Below, one piece after another: positions 19,241 to 27,771 of a stretch of DNA of 64,000 nt. Position 1 is the first letter of the stretch; the number at the start of each line of letters is the position of its first letter. The notes under the pieces are model-generated. The model was not told the origin of the DNA and searched no databases. It was given only the letters and a program-made list of their open reading frames with translations. Origin of the DNA: Lachnospiraceae bacterium (GTDB taxonomy: Bacteria > Bacillota > Clostridia > Lachnospirales > Lachnospiraceae). Location: positions 202,152 through 266,151 of the forward strand of contig JAFTPP010000011.1 of the NCBI GenBank assembly GCA_017463255.1, given 5' to 3'. The translations under genes and the position numbers were made by a program.

Positions 19241-20554
19241 ATGAGTAAATTAAATATGACCAATCTTAAGAAAGTCCTCCGCTATTTAAAGAAAAATGGA
19301 GTTTCAAATACTTATTATTCGGTGAAAGAACGTCTTTGTGATGCACCTTTTGCAAACTATACTTATGAAGAGATTTCAGAGGAAGAAGAAAAACGTCAAA
19401 GGGAATTATCCCAAAGCTTTTCCCATGGGATTAAGTTTAGTATTGCAGTACCCTGTTATGAAACAAATGAGGCTTATCTTTGCGAATTAATGGATTCGGT
19501 GTTAGCTCAGACATATGAAAACTGGGAACTGATTCTTGCGGATGCAAGTACAAGTGATAAAGTAAAAGATACGGTATCAAAGTATGTTGCCTCTTATTCG
19601 GAAGAAAATAATCGCATTGTTTATGTAAGACTTACTGAGAATAAGGGAATTGCCGAGAATACCAATGAAGCAATCCAGCATGCTACCGGTGAATACACTG
19701 CACTATTAGATCATGATGATTTGCTTACGAAGGATGCTTTGTTTTGCATGGCAAAAGCCATAGAAGAATCAAAGGAACAGCCCCTTTTCTTATATTCGGA
19801 TGAAGATAAGCTTGACGAAAACGGTAAGTATTTTGAACCGAATTTTAAATTAGATTTTAATTTGGAATATTTATTGTCCAATAATTATATATGCCATTTA
19901 CTGGTGGCTAAAACAGATGCTCTTAAGAACCTAAACTATAGGGGAGAGTTTGACGGGGCTCAGGATTATGATGTAATCCTGCGACTGGTGCAAAAAAGTT
20001 ATAAGGAAAAGACACCGATTTGTCACATTTCTAAGGTATTATACCATTGGAGATGCCATATAGGTTCCACTGCAGCTAATCCTGAAAGTAAGTTGTATGC
20101 GTATGAGGCCGGAAAACGTGCAGTAGAAAGCTTTGTGAAAGATATGGGGTGGAGCGGGACTGTAGACCATGCAGAACATCTTGGATATTATCGGGTGAAT
20201 TATGATATGGATAAAATCTGGGAGGAGCGCCCATCGTTAGGCGCAGTTGGTGGTCCTGTTTATAAAGGAAGTAAGATTTGCGGCGGAGCCATGGATAAAG
20301 ACGGTAAGGTGCTGTATGCAGGTGAGAACCGTCATGCTTTTGGATATATGAACCGGTTACGCATGAAACAAAATGTGCAGGCCCTTGATATGAGAAACAT
20401 CATGGTAAGGCCTGAAGTACTTGAAAATTATCAGAAGACGGTTAATGCTCAAAACGCAGATAAGCTGACTGAAATAGAGAAATCCATAGCAATTTCCACA
20501 TATTTACGGGATAACGGATATGAACTGATTTATGATCCTGAATGGAAGGAGTAA
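19241..20554 (+). CDS. GT2 glycosyltransferase with a shortened second domain
   Basis: A 437-residue protein. The first GT-A domain is complete (FSIAVPCYETNEAYL near residue 67, DHDD near 158, then YHWRCHIGSTA). After residue 330, a stretch (ICGGAMDKDGKVLYAGEN, GYMNRLRMKQNVQALDMRN, DNGYELIYDPEW) matches by eye only the later part of the second GT2 domain of the tandem enzyme at 3634, without its donor-binding first part or NNDT motif. So the second domain looks decayed by an internal deletion while the frame is kept. The ribosome binding site is a full AAAGGAGG. The first domain should be active. Confidence 0.82.
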   Translation: MSKLNMTNLKKVLRYLKKNGVSNTYYSVKERLCDAPFANYTYEEISEEEEKRQRELSQSFSHGIKFSIAVPCYETNEAYLCELMDSVLAQTYENWELILADASTSDKVKDTVSKYVASYSEENNRIVYVRLTENKGIAENTNEAIQHATGEYTALLDHDDLLTKDALFCMAKAIEESKEQPLFLYSDEDKLDENGKYFEPNFKLDFNLEYLLSNNYICHLLVAKTDALKNLNYRGEFDGAQDYDVILRLVQKSYKEKTPICHISKVLYHWRCHIGSTAANPESKLYAYEAGKRAVESFVKDMGWSGTVDHAEHLGYYRVNYDMDKIWEERPSLGAVGGPVYKGSKICGGAMDKDGKVLYAGENRHAFGYMNRLRMKQNVQALDMRNIMVRPEVLENYQKTVNAQNADKLTEIEKSIAISTYLRDNGYELIYDPEWKE

Positions 20555-20562
20555 GACATATC

Positions 20563-21528
20563 ATGCAGGCAAGCGTTGTAATACCAAACTATAATGGAAT
20601 GCAATATATCGAAGAATGTCTGAAATCTCTCCAGTTACAGGAGAGTATGGAAGAGATTATTGTTATTGATAATGCTTCTACGGACGGAAGCGTACAACTA
20701 ATCAAAGACAAGTTTCCTCAGGTTAAGCTAATTGAGATGGAAACCAATACCGGATTCAGTGCTGCGGTAAATGAAGGACTTTATGCAGCAAAAAGCCGCT
20801 ACGTTATTTTATTAAATAATGACACTACCGTGGAACCGGGCTTTGTGGATGCCCTGGTAAAACGGATTGAAAACAAGAAGAAGTGTTTTTCCGTCAGTGC
20901 CATGTTGGTGAGTATGCATAATCCTGAACTTATTGACGATGCGGGAGATTATTACAATGCATTGGGATGGGCCTTTACAGTAGGAAAAGGTAAGTCAAGA
21001 TATGATTATGAAAAACCCCGTAAAATTTTTGCAAGTTGTGCGGGAGCCGCTATTTACGATAAAGAGATACTTGATAAAATCGGTTATTTTGATGAAAATC
21101 ATTTTGCATATTTAGAAGATATTGATATCGGTATGAGAGCGAAGCTTTATGGATATTATAATGCGTATGAACCTCTTGCGGTTTGTAACCATGCCGGCAG
21201 TGCCAGCAGCGGTTCACGTTACAATGCTTTTAAAACGGGCCTTGCTGCAAAAAACAGTGTATATATTATTTATAAGAACATGCCCATTGTCATGATTCTT
21301 TTGAATCTGCCCTTTTTACTGGCTGGTTTTACCATTAAAACAGTTTTCTTTGTAAAAAAAGGATATGTTAAAGAATATTTATCGGGCCTTATAAAAGGGA
21401 TTAAACTGTCCTGTTCTAAAGACGGAAAACAGCATAAAGTGCCGTTTTCCGGGAAACGATGGAAGCATTATGTTAAAGTACAAATGGAATTGTGGGAGAA
21501 TCTGATTCGCTTTTTCATAAATTCTTAA
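20563..21528 (+). CDS. GT2 glycosyltransferase
   Basis: A 321-residue inverting transferase starting MQASVVIPNYNGMQYIEECL, with NNDT around residue 87 and the acceptor-side EDIDIGMRAKLYGY near 190. The C-terminal 80 residues include a hydrophobic membrane-associated segment, as in rhamnosyltransferase-like WbbL proteins. The frame is open from an ATG at 20542 inside the previous gene, but family alignment favours 20563, with AAGGAG 11 bases upstream. It immediately follows the GT2 protein with a decayed second domain. Confidence 0.85.
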   Translation: MQASVVIPNYNGMQYIEECLKSLQLQESMEEIIVIDNASTDGSVQLIKDKFPQVKLIEMETNTGFSAAVNEGLYAAKSRYVILLNNDTTVEPGFVDALVKRIENKKKCFSVSAMLVSMHNPELIDDAGDYYNALGWAFTVGKGKSRYDYEKPRKIFASCAGAAIYDKEILDKIGYFDENHFAYLEDIDIGMRAKLYGYYNAYEPLAVCNHAGSASSGSRYNAFKTGLAAKNSVYIIYKNMPIVMILLNLPFLLAGFTIKTVFFVKKGYVKEYLSGLIKGIKLSCSKDGKQHKVPFSGKRWKHYVKVQMELWENLIRFFINS

Positions 21529-21585
21529 GTTGTCTTTTTAGGCTAAATATTGTATTATTATCCATGTATATGGAGGGTGGACAGG

Positions 21586-22986
21586 TTGATTAAGGATAAT
21601 CAGAAGTATTTCAACCGTTTGCATGTACTTATTGATGCGATTGTCATAGCTATGAGCTACGCATTTGCATTCTATCTTAAGTTCATGAGCGGATTGTTAG
21701 AAAGTTACCTGGTTCTGTCAATTAGTGAGTATTTCGAAGCGTTACTTTTTATCATACCGGGTTACTTGATATTATATTCATTATTTAATTTGTATACATC
21801 CAAGCGTGTTTCCAGCCGTAGTGATGAGCTTTTAAATATTATAAAAGCGAATACGGTTGGTTTGTTGTGCGTTATGGTTGCGTTATATATTTTTAAACTG
21901 ACACATTATTCCCGTTCCATGATTTTGATTTTTTACATGGTAAATATTGTGTTTGAAACTTTTGTGCGTAATATTATCCGTTATTTATTACGTTACATGA
22001 GAAAAAAAGGATATAACAAAAAATATGTACTCTTAGTAGGTTATTCCAGAGCGGCAGAGGAATACATTGACAGAATTCATGCCAATCCCCAATGGGGATA
22101 TGTGGTCAGAGGAATTCTTGATGACAAGATTCCAAGCGGAACCATGTATCGTGGAGTTAAGGTTGTGGGAAGAATTGATAATCTGCTAATCATTCTTCCG
22201 GAAAATAAGATGGATGAAATTGCGATTACACTGTCACTGGAAAACTACGGCAGATTGGAAGAAATTGTAGGCTTATGTGAGAAGTCCGGCGTACATACTA
22301 AGTTTATACCGGACTATAACAGTGTGATTCCTAGTAAGCCTTATACAGAAGATTTATTGGGATTACCGGTCATTAATATCCGGCATGTTCCGTTATCCAA
22401 CACATTGAATGCAATAATAAAGCGTACCATGGATATTGTGGGTTCTTTGTTGGCAATTGTGATTTTTTCACCTGTTATGCTTGTTTCAGCCCTAGCAGTC
22501 AGGTTTTCAGGGAAAGGTCCTGTTATTTATAAGCAGGAAAGAATCGGACTTCACAACAAATCTTTTAAAATATATAAATTCAGAACCATGGTTGTGGACA
22601 GGCCGGTAAAAGCAGATAAAGAATGGACAGTCAAGGATGACCCACGTGTAACGAAGGTGGGTAAATTCTTAAGGAAGACCAGTATCGATGAATTGCCGCA
22701 GCTTTTTAATATTTTAAAAGGCGACATGAGTATGGTTGGACCAAGACCGGAACAACCGCAGTTTGTAGAGCAGTTTAAGGAAGAAATTCCAAGGTATATG
22801 ATTAAGCATCAGGTTCGTCCGGGGCTTACAGGTTGGGCACAGGTGAATGGATACCGTGGAGATACTTCTATCCGTAAAAGAATCGAGCATGATCTCTTTT
22901 ATATTGAAAATTGGACGTTAGGTCTTGACATAAAGATTTTATTTTTAACAATATTTAAAGGCTTTGTAAATAAGAATGCTTATTAA
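21586..22986 (+). CDS. Undecaprenyl-phosphate sugar phosphotransferase (WbaP/WcaJ type)
   Basis: Starts the repeat unit by moving a sugar-1-phosphate from a nucleotide sugar to undecaprenyl phosphate. About 466 residues: four N-terminal membrane segments, a CoA-binding-like middle domain (VLLVGYSRAAEEY), a fifth hydrophobic segment near 290-315, then the catalytic domain with KFRTM, KTSIDELPQ (Asp-Glu pair) and MVGPRPE. The start is probably the TTG at 21586, 8 bases after GGAGGG at 21572-21577; a GTG at 21577 and TTG at 21550 are also in frame. Presence at the end of the operon completes a Wzy-like pathway. Confidence 0.87.
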   Translation: MIKDNQKYFNRLHVLIDAIVIAMSYAFAFYLKFMSGLLESYLVLSISEYFEALLFIIPGYLILYSLFNLYTSKRVSSRSDELLNIIKANTVGLLCVMVALYIFKLTHYSRSMILIFYMVNIVFETFVRNIIRYLLRYMRKKGYNKKYVLLVGYSRAAEEYIDRIHANPQWGYVVRGILDDKIPSGTMYRGVKVVGRIDNLLIILPENKMDEIAITLSLENYGRLEEIVGLCEKSGVHTKFIPDYNSVIPSKPYTEDLLGLPVINIRHVPLSNTLNAIIKRTMDIVGSLLAIVIFSPVMLVSALAVRFSGKGPVIYKQERIGLHNKSFKIYKFRTMVVDRPVKADKEWTVKDDPRVTKVGKFLRKTSIDELPQLFNILKGDMSMVGPRPEQPQFVEQFKEEIPRYMIKHQVRPGLTGWAQVNGYRGDTSIRKRIEHDLFYIENWTLGLDIKILFLTIFKGFVNKNAY

Positions 22987-23022
22987 TCATAATGAAATAA
23001 GCAGGGGAAAGAAGAGGTTTAT

Positions 23023-24198
23023 ATGGGTAATACAAGAGATAGAAAAAAACAGTTAACACCAAGAGAACGTGCTAAAAAGCAGAGAAGAAATTTGATTCTC
23101 ATTGCTTTGGAAGTAATCGTACTTGGCGCCTTATTAGTGGTATGCTTTATGCCGGGTGGTCTTTTTGATACTTTTGATAAGGAGAAGACTCCTTTTACTC
23201 CGCCACCACAGGACGAAGACGGTAAGATTGCCGGTGTTACGGAAAAAATCGAAAATATTATGACGGATGAAACAGTAGAAGATCCGATGAAGGACTATAA
23301 CTTGATTGCTTTGTTTGGTGTAGACTCAAGAAATGAGAACCTTTCCAAAGGTGATAACCGTTCCGATACCATTATGATTGCAGCAATTCATAAGGAAACC
23401 AAAGATGTTAAGCTTGTGTCAGTATATCGTGATACTTTGTTAAATGTAAATGTGAATAAGCCTTCTTATAAGAAGTGTAACTCTGCATATGCATTGGGCA
23501 GCTATACCCAGGCCGTTGCTATGTTAAATGCTAACTTAGATCTTTATATTGAAGACTATATTACCATTGGTTTCAAGGGCTTGACAGATACTGTTGATGC
23601 TTTGGGAGGTATTTATCTAACCATTGAAGAGGCGGAAATCCAGCATTTGAATAACTATCAGAAGATGATGTCACAAGAACTGGGTGAGGATGATTATCCA
23701 TATATCCCTGTTGAAGAGCCGGGATATCAGAAAGTGACAGGACTTCAGGCTACAGCATATTGCCGAATCCGTGCTACCAAGGGTAGTGACTTTAGAAGAA
23801 CCGAGAGACAGAGAGACACATTGGAAGCGATTTTGGAAAGAGCTAAGTCGGCATCTGTTTCTGAATTGACGGATGCAGCTAAGAGTCTTGTATATGAAGT
23901 ATCTACTTCCTTAACCATGGATGAAATTCTTGCAATGGTAGAATCGGTTTCAGAATATAACATTACAGAAACCGGTGGCTTCCCTGAGGCAAGCATGAGA
24001 TCGGCAGGTACTTTAGGAAACTCTTTGGGAAGTTGTGTAGTGCCTGATGATTTAGCGGCTAATGTTGTATGGCTTCATGAATTTATCTTTGAAGATACAG
24101 AATATGAAGTATCAGACACAGTACTTGAATATGGAAGAGAAATATATAATATTGCGTCTCCATATTTGGGAGATTATTTAAAGAATAAAGTTGAGTAA
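23023..24198 (+). CDS. LytR-CpsA-Psr (LCP) family cell-wall ligase
   Basis: Attaches undecaprenyl-pyrophosphate-linked glycopolymers to peptidoglycan on the outer face of the membrane. 391 residues: basic N terminus, one membrane segment at about residues 24-45, then the LCP domain with IALFGVDSRNENLSKGDNRS, VSVYRDT, the lipid-binding ITIGFKGLTDTVDALGG and the arginine-rich IRATKGSDFRRTERQR. All key Asp/Arg positions are present. It is the last gene before a strong terminator, which suggests that the operon product becomes wall-linked. Confidence 0.9.
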   Translation: MGNTRDRKKQLTPRERAKKQRRNLILIALEVIVLGALLVVCFMPGGLFDTFDKEKTPFTPPPQDEDGKIAGVTEKIENIMTDETVEDPMKDYNLIALFGVDSRNENLSKGDNRSDTIMIAAIHKETKDVKLVSVYRDTLLNVNVNKPSYKKCNSAYALGSYTQAVAMLNANLDLYIEDYITIGFKGLTDTVDALGGIYLTIEEAEIQHLNNYQKMMSQELGEDDYPYIPVEEPGYQKVTGLQATAYCRIRATKGSDFRRTERQRDTLEAILERAKSASVSELTDAAKSLVYEVSTSLTMDEILAMVESVSEYNITETGGFPEASMRSAGTLGNSLGSCVVPDDLAANVVWLHEFIFEDTEYEVSDTVLEYGREIYNIASPYLGDYLKNKVE

Positions 24199-24212
24199 TG
24201 AAAATGATATGG

Positions 24213-24238
24213 GCGGAATCCACGGATTCCGCTCTTTT
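24213..24238 (+). terminator. Intrinsic terminator of the polysaccharide operon
   Basis: GCGGAATCC at 24213-24221 pairs with GGATTCCGC at 24224-24232, followed by TCTTTT. The tight loop opens in practice to four bases. It follows the LCP gene by 14 bases. Confidence 0.8.
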
Positions 24239-24266
24239 GGCAAAGAAGGATTGAGGAGGTGATTGT

Positions 24267-25214
24267 GTGAGTCAGGTGGATGTTATTATTCCTACATATA
24301 GACCCGGGAAAAAGTTAATAAAGATACTGAAGGCTTTATGCAATCAGACCATCATTCCTGAGAATATTATTCTGATGAACACAGAGCAGCCTGAATTTGA
24401 CAAAAACACAGAGCTTTTAAGTTGGTTAAGTGAGCATGAACAAAAAGGAGTGAAGCCTAAGGTGCAGACTCATCATGTGACGAAGGATGAGTTTGACCAT
24501 GGCTTAACCAGAAAGCAGGGCGTAAGTCATTCAGATGCTGAGTTTTTTGTCTGCATGACGGATGATGCCATTCCTATGGGAGACAATGTGTTAGAAATGC
24601 TGTTACAGCCTTTTAGGGATTCAAAAGTGGCAGTGTCTTACGCCCGTCAGCTTCCCGGAAAAGAAAGCAGCATATTGGAACGTTATACCAGAGGTTATAA
24701 TTATCCTGAGCAGTCTGTGGTGAAAACTAAGGAAAATTTGGAAGAATATGGTATTAAAACTTACTTTTGCTCTAATGCATGTGCAGCATACAGAAGAAGC
24801 GTTTTTGATGAATTAGGCGGATTTATTGAAAAGACAATTTTTAATGAGGATATGATTTATGCGGCAAGTGTTATAAAGGCAGGATATGCAATTGCTTATG
24901 AGGCAAAAGCAGAAGTGCTGCATGCCCATCGCTATGGCTGTATGGACCAGTTACATCGAAATTTTGATTTAGGCGTGTCACAAGCGGACCATCCTGAGGT
25001 CTTTGCCGGAATTTCTTCGGAAAGTGAAGGTGTTAAGATGGTTACCCAAGTGATAAAACAACTCTGCAGGGATAAAAAATGGTACCGTGTTCCCGGCTTT
25101 TGTATGAATTGCGGCTTTAAACTGATAGGATATCGTTTGGGGAAGGCTTACAAAAAGCTTCCGAAAGGGATTGTGAAAAAACTCAGTATGAACCGCAATT
25201 ATTGGAAAGTATAA
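24267..25214 (+). CDS. GT2 glycosyltransferase (rhamnosyltransferase-like)
   Basis: A 315-residue GT2 protein starting with GTG after a very strong GAGGAGGTGAT site. It has VDVIIPTYRPGKKLIKIL at the N terminus, TDDAIPMG for the metal site near residue 95, and NEDMIYAASVIKAGY as the base-containing loop. The segment FDHGLTRKQGVSHSDAEFF is what I recall from RfbF-like rhamnosyltransferases. It lies after the terminator of the main operon, so it may be expressed by read-through or its own promoter. Confidence 0.83.
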   Translation: MSQVDVIIPTYRPGKKLIKILKALCNQTIIPENIILMNTEQPEFDKNTELLSWLSEHEQKGVKPKVQTHHVTKDEFDHGLTRKQGVSHSDAEFFVCMTDDAIPMGDNVLEMLLQPFRDSKVAVSYARQLPGKESSILERYTRGYNYPEQSVVKTKENLEEYGIKTYFCSNACAAYRRSVFDELGGFIEKTIFNEDMIYAASVIKAGYAIAYEAKAEVLHAHRYGCMDQLHRNFDLGVSQADHPEVFAGISSESEGVKMVTQVIKQLCRDKKWYRVPGFCMNCGFKLIGYRLGKAYKKLPKGIVKKLSMNRNYWKV

Positions 25215-25320
25215 ATGATATATTTTTTTCAAGGTTTCATCACAGTTTGAACACAAATAAAGACTATACTGACATCATAAAATGATTAGCAGATAGCGGA
25301 ATGCTGAAAGGAAGGATGGA

Positions 25321-26778
25321 ATGGAAGAACAAAGACAGCAAAACCAGAATAACAATCAGAATCAAAATGCGGCATATTCTTATTATCAGCCTCAATATTA
25401 TTCTGTTTATAATAATCCGGAGAATGAAAGGCTTATGCAGGAGCTTCGGGAGAAAAAAGAAAAAGAGTTAAGAAAGCAGGAAAAGAAAGAACAGAAGAAA
25501 GCCAAAAAGGCAGCAGGTAAAAATGGCGGATTTATGAAACGCTTAGGTACGCTTGTGCTAAGTGCCATCGTGTTTGGTGTTGTTGCCGGAGGAACTATGT
25601 ATGGCATCAATTACGCGGGCATTAAGCTGTTTGGTGAAAAAGAGACTGTAAAGAGTGAAGCACAGGCGGACGTAGATTTGGATAAGATAGAAGATATTCT
25701 TGATGAATCCAATAGTGGGAAGCCTGAACATATTATTTCATCTACATCGGATTCAGTTGTAAATGAAGCTGATATGGAAGAATATTCCAATATTTATGAT
25801 GTCCGCGGCGTTGTAAAAAGATGTATGCCATCTGTTGTGACAATCGTGAATACTTATACTGCAGAGTATAGTTATTGGGGTCAGTCATATGAGCAGGAGG
25901 AACAGTCCTCCGGAACCGGTATTATCATCGGTCAGAGTGATACAGAATTATTGTTAGTTAGTAATCATCACGTGGTTGCAGATGCAGACGAATTGATTAT
26001 TACTTTTATTGACGGAACAACAGCAGAAGCCCATATTAAGGGTTCTGACGCAGATATGGATATTGCGGTAATTGCAATTTCCCTTAACACATTAACACAG
26101 GAAACAATGGAGGCAATTGCCATTGCTGTGTTAGGTGATTCAGACGCATTGGAGGTTGGAGAGCCGGCAATTGCCATCGGAAATGCATTAGGTTACGGAC
26201 AGTCAGTAACAACCGGCGTAATCAGCGCAGTAAACCGTGAACTGGAAATTGAAGGGGTAATGCATACTCTCGTACAGACGGATGCAGCCATCAACCCCGG
26301 TAATTCAGGTGGTGCCTTATTAAACCTTAACGGTGAAGTTGTAGGTATTAATTCTAACAAAATCGGCGGAACCACAATCGAAGGAATGGGATATGCAATT
26401 CCAATCAGCCTTGTAAAAGAATTAATTGAAGAATTATCTTTAAAGGAAACTTTGATTAAAGTAGAAGAAGGCAAGGAAGGTTACTTAGGAATCTACGGAC
26501 AGAATGTAACAGACGATGTATCTTCAATGTATGAGATTCCTATTGGTGTATATATTTCTCAGGTAATAGAAGATTCAGGTGCCGAAGATGCAGGATTAAG
26601 ACGTGGAGATATTATTGTTAAGTTAAATGATACAACTATAAAATCCATGGATGATTTAACAGGAATCTTACAGTACTATGAAGCAGGAACTACCGTTCAG
26701 ATTACCATCCAGAGAAAGAAAGCAGGAATCTATCAGGAAAAGGTAGTAGACCTTGTTCTTGGAAAGAGAAGTGAATAG
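25321..26778 (+). CDS. htrA: HtrA/DegP-like S1C serine protease, membrane anchored
   Basis: Surface quality-control protease. 485 residues: a Gln/Asn-rich cytoplasmic N terminus (1-40), a Lys/Glu-rich stretch (42-67), one membrane segment (about 75-97), a trypsin-like domain and one C-terminal PDZ domain (about 385-480). The catalytic triad is His217 (SNHHVVADA), Asp247 (DADMDIAV) and Ser329 (NPGNSGGAL). The order fits Gram-positive HtrA proteins. An own transcription unit is suggested by 106 bases of upstream space and a strong terminator downstream. Confidence 0.9.
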   Translation: MEEQRQQNQNNNQNQNAAYSYYQPQYYSVYNNPENERLMQELREKKEKELRKQEKKEQKKAKKAAGKNGGFMKRLGTLVLSAIVFGVVAGGTMYGINYAGIKLFGEKETVKSEAQADVDLDKIEDILDESNSGKPEHIISSTSDSVVNEADMEEYSNIYDVRGVVKRCMPSVVTIVNTYTAEYSYWGQSYEQEEQSSGTGIIIGQSDTELLLVSNHHVVADADELIITFIDGTTAEAHIKGSDADMDIAVIAISLNTLTQETMEAIAIAVLGDSDALEVGEPAIAIGNALGYGQSVTTGVISAVNRELEIEGVMHTLVQTDAAINPGNSGGALLNLNGEVVGINSNKIGGTTIEGMGYAIPISLVKELIEELSLKETLIKVEEGKEGYLGIYGQNVTDDVSSMYEIPIGVYISQVIEDSGAEDAGLRRGDIIVKLNDTTIKSMDDLTGILQYYEAGTTVQITIQRKKAGIYQEKVVDLVLGKRSE

Positions 26779-26797
26779 AGAGTACGATTGAGATGAC

Positions 26798-26828
26798 AAA
26801 CTCCCCCGGCATGTGCCGGGGGAGTTTT
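26798..26828. terminator. Strong intrinsic terminator after htrA
   Basis: An 11-pair GC-rich stem (26801-26811 with 26814-26824) with a two-base TG loop, preceded by AAA and followed by TTTT. It can stop transcription from htrA and partly in the opposite direction, where the truncated regulator ends just to its right. Confidence 0.88.
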
Positions 26829-26831
26829 GTG

Positions 26832-27016
26832 CTATAGAATTTCAATCATCTTAATTATTTTTTCTTTTTTCTCAGTATCACATCTGCTAATCAATCGCAA
26901 CAGTTCATTGTCTAATGCAAGTGAATGATTATCATATTGGTCGAATAAAAGATAATCAATACTGGTGTCTAGCGAGTTGGAAATGGCCAGTAATACATTT
27001 AGAGATAGACCAACCT
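26832..27016 (-). pseudogene. 5'-truncated XRE-family regulator remnant
   Basis: On the minus strand, codons from about 27016 down to the TAG at 26834-26832 read VGLSLNVLLAISNSLDTSID, then YLLFDQYDNHSLALDNELLR, then LISRCDTEKKEKIIKMIEIL. This is the C-terminal part of a helix-turn-helix XRE regulator as commonly seen in Clostridia: the last helix of the HTH domain and the tail. The DNA-recognition part is absent and the frame upstream gives an unrelated hydrophobic string. So it is a remnant, cut where the leader of the metallophosphoesterase begins. It marks a junction of an insertion or deletion. The 26,779-27,111 interval otherwise holds the htrA terminator and an AT-rich leader. Confidence 0.72.
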
Positions 27017-27111
27017 TGAATAAGATTATGAAAGAGAAACATTAGAATTATCAAAGTAGCTAATTTCATTGAATTATGATACCATAAATCAAAAGAAAGG
27101 AGGATTATTTG

Positions 27112-27771
27112 ATGACGAATGAAAGCATATATGAATGGGATGATACAAAAAATGAGTTGCAGGTGTTGAATACTCAACTTGCTATGGCATCAGAGCTAAC
27201 GAATCCTCTTACATACTATGGTGAGGGTGGGCGTTTTGATTCATTAAGAATCGCATACATATCTGATATTCACTTATCTAGTGTTATAACAGAAGCTTTT
27301 CAACAACTTTATTCTGATATAGGTCGTAATGTAGATATTCATAAAGTAAAACCAATCGTGAGAAAATTATATCCTACAAATAAGTCAGCAAATATTACTA
27401 TCTTTTGTGGAGATATAGCAGATAAAAAAACTACTACAGTAGACTTTTTTAAACACTATAAATATAGACACAACTTTAGTATATTTCAAAAATTCAAAGC
27501 AAAACTAAATCGTTGTAAAAATAATAAGAAAAAATTATCAGAAGGCGTTCAATCTCAATATTCGAAGTGCTTGAACAATACTAACAGATATATTGAAATA
27601 AAAATGGATGCAGTCAAAAAGAACTTTGATTTTGCTAGATTCGAGAAGTATAAAAAAACCTACCACTCTAACATAGGATACGAAGATGCTTATGCTTATT
27701 TTAAAAAGACAAATAGCTTTAAAAAATGTAAATTAACTAAAAAAATGAATCTCAAATCATTGAAATATTGA
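27112..27771 (+). CDS. Metallophosphoesterase, N-terminal fragment (frameshifted)
   Basis: 219 residues from an ATG with AAAGGAGG 8 bases upstream (the TTG at 27109 is less likely). It carries the first two calcineurin-like motifs: D52-x-H54 in YISDIHLSS and GD at 100-101 in FCGDIADKKTT. The remaining motifs (GNHD, GHNHR) are in the next ORF, in the -1 frame. The two frames meet at an A7 run, 27739-27745; one extra A, or a -1 slip, would join them into one protein of roughly 780 residues. The region is clearly more AT-rich than its neighbours, suggesting acquisition. Function unknown. Confidence 0.7.
   Translation: MTNESIYEWDDTKNELQVLNTQLAMASELTNPLTYYGEGGRFDSLRIAYISDIHLSSVITEAFQQLYSDIGRNVDIHKVKPIVRKLYPTNKSANITIFCGDIADKKTTTVDFFKHYKYRHNFSIFQKFKAKLNRCKNNKKKLSEGVQSQYSKCLNNTNRYIEIKMDAVKKNFDFARFEKYKKTYHSNIGYEDAYAYFKKTNSFKKCKLTKKMNLKSLKY

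Noticed and set aside
26956..27177. A 73-aa minus-strand ORF across the regulator remnant
   Set aside because: It reads the remnant in the wrong frame at its 3' end; the correct frame gives recognisable XRE sequence, so the ORF is chance.
27739..27771. Programmed -1 ribosomal frameshifting as the sure explanation of the split metallophosphoesterase
   Set aside because: The A7 run is slippery, but the zero-frame codons do not form an ideal X-XXY-YYZ heptamer and I see no strong downstream stem, so decay or slippage of polymerase stays equally possible.
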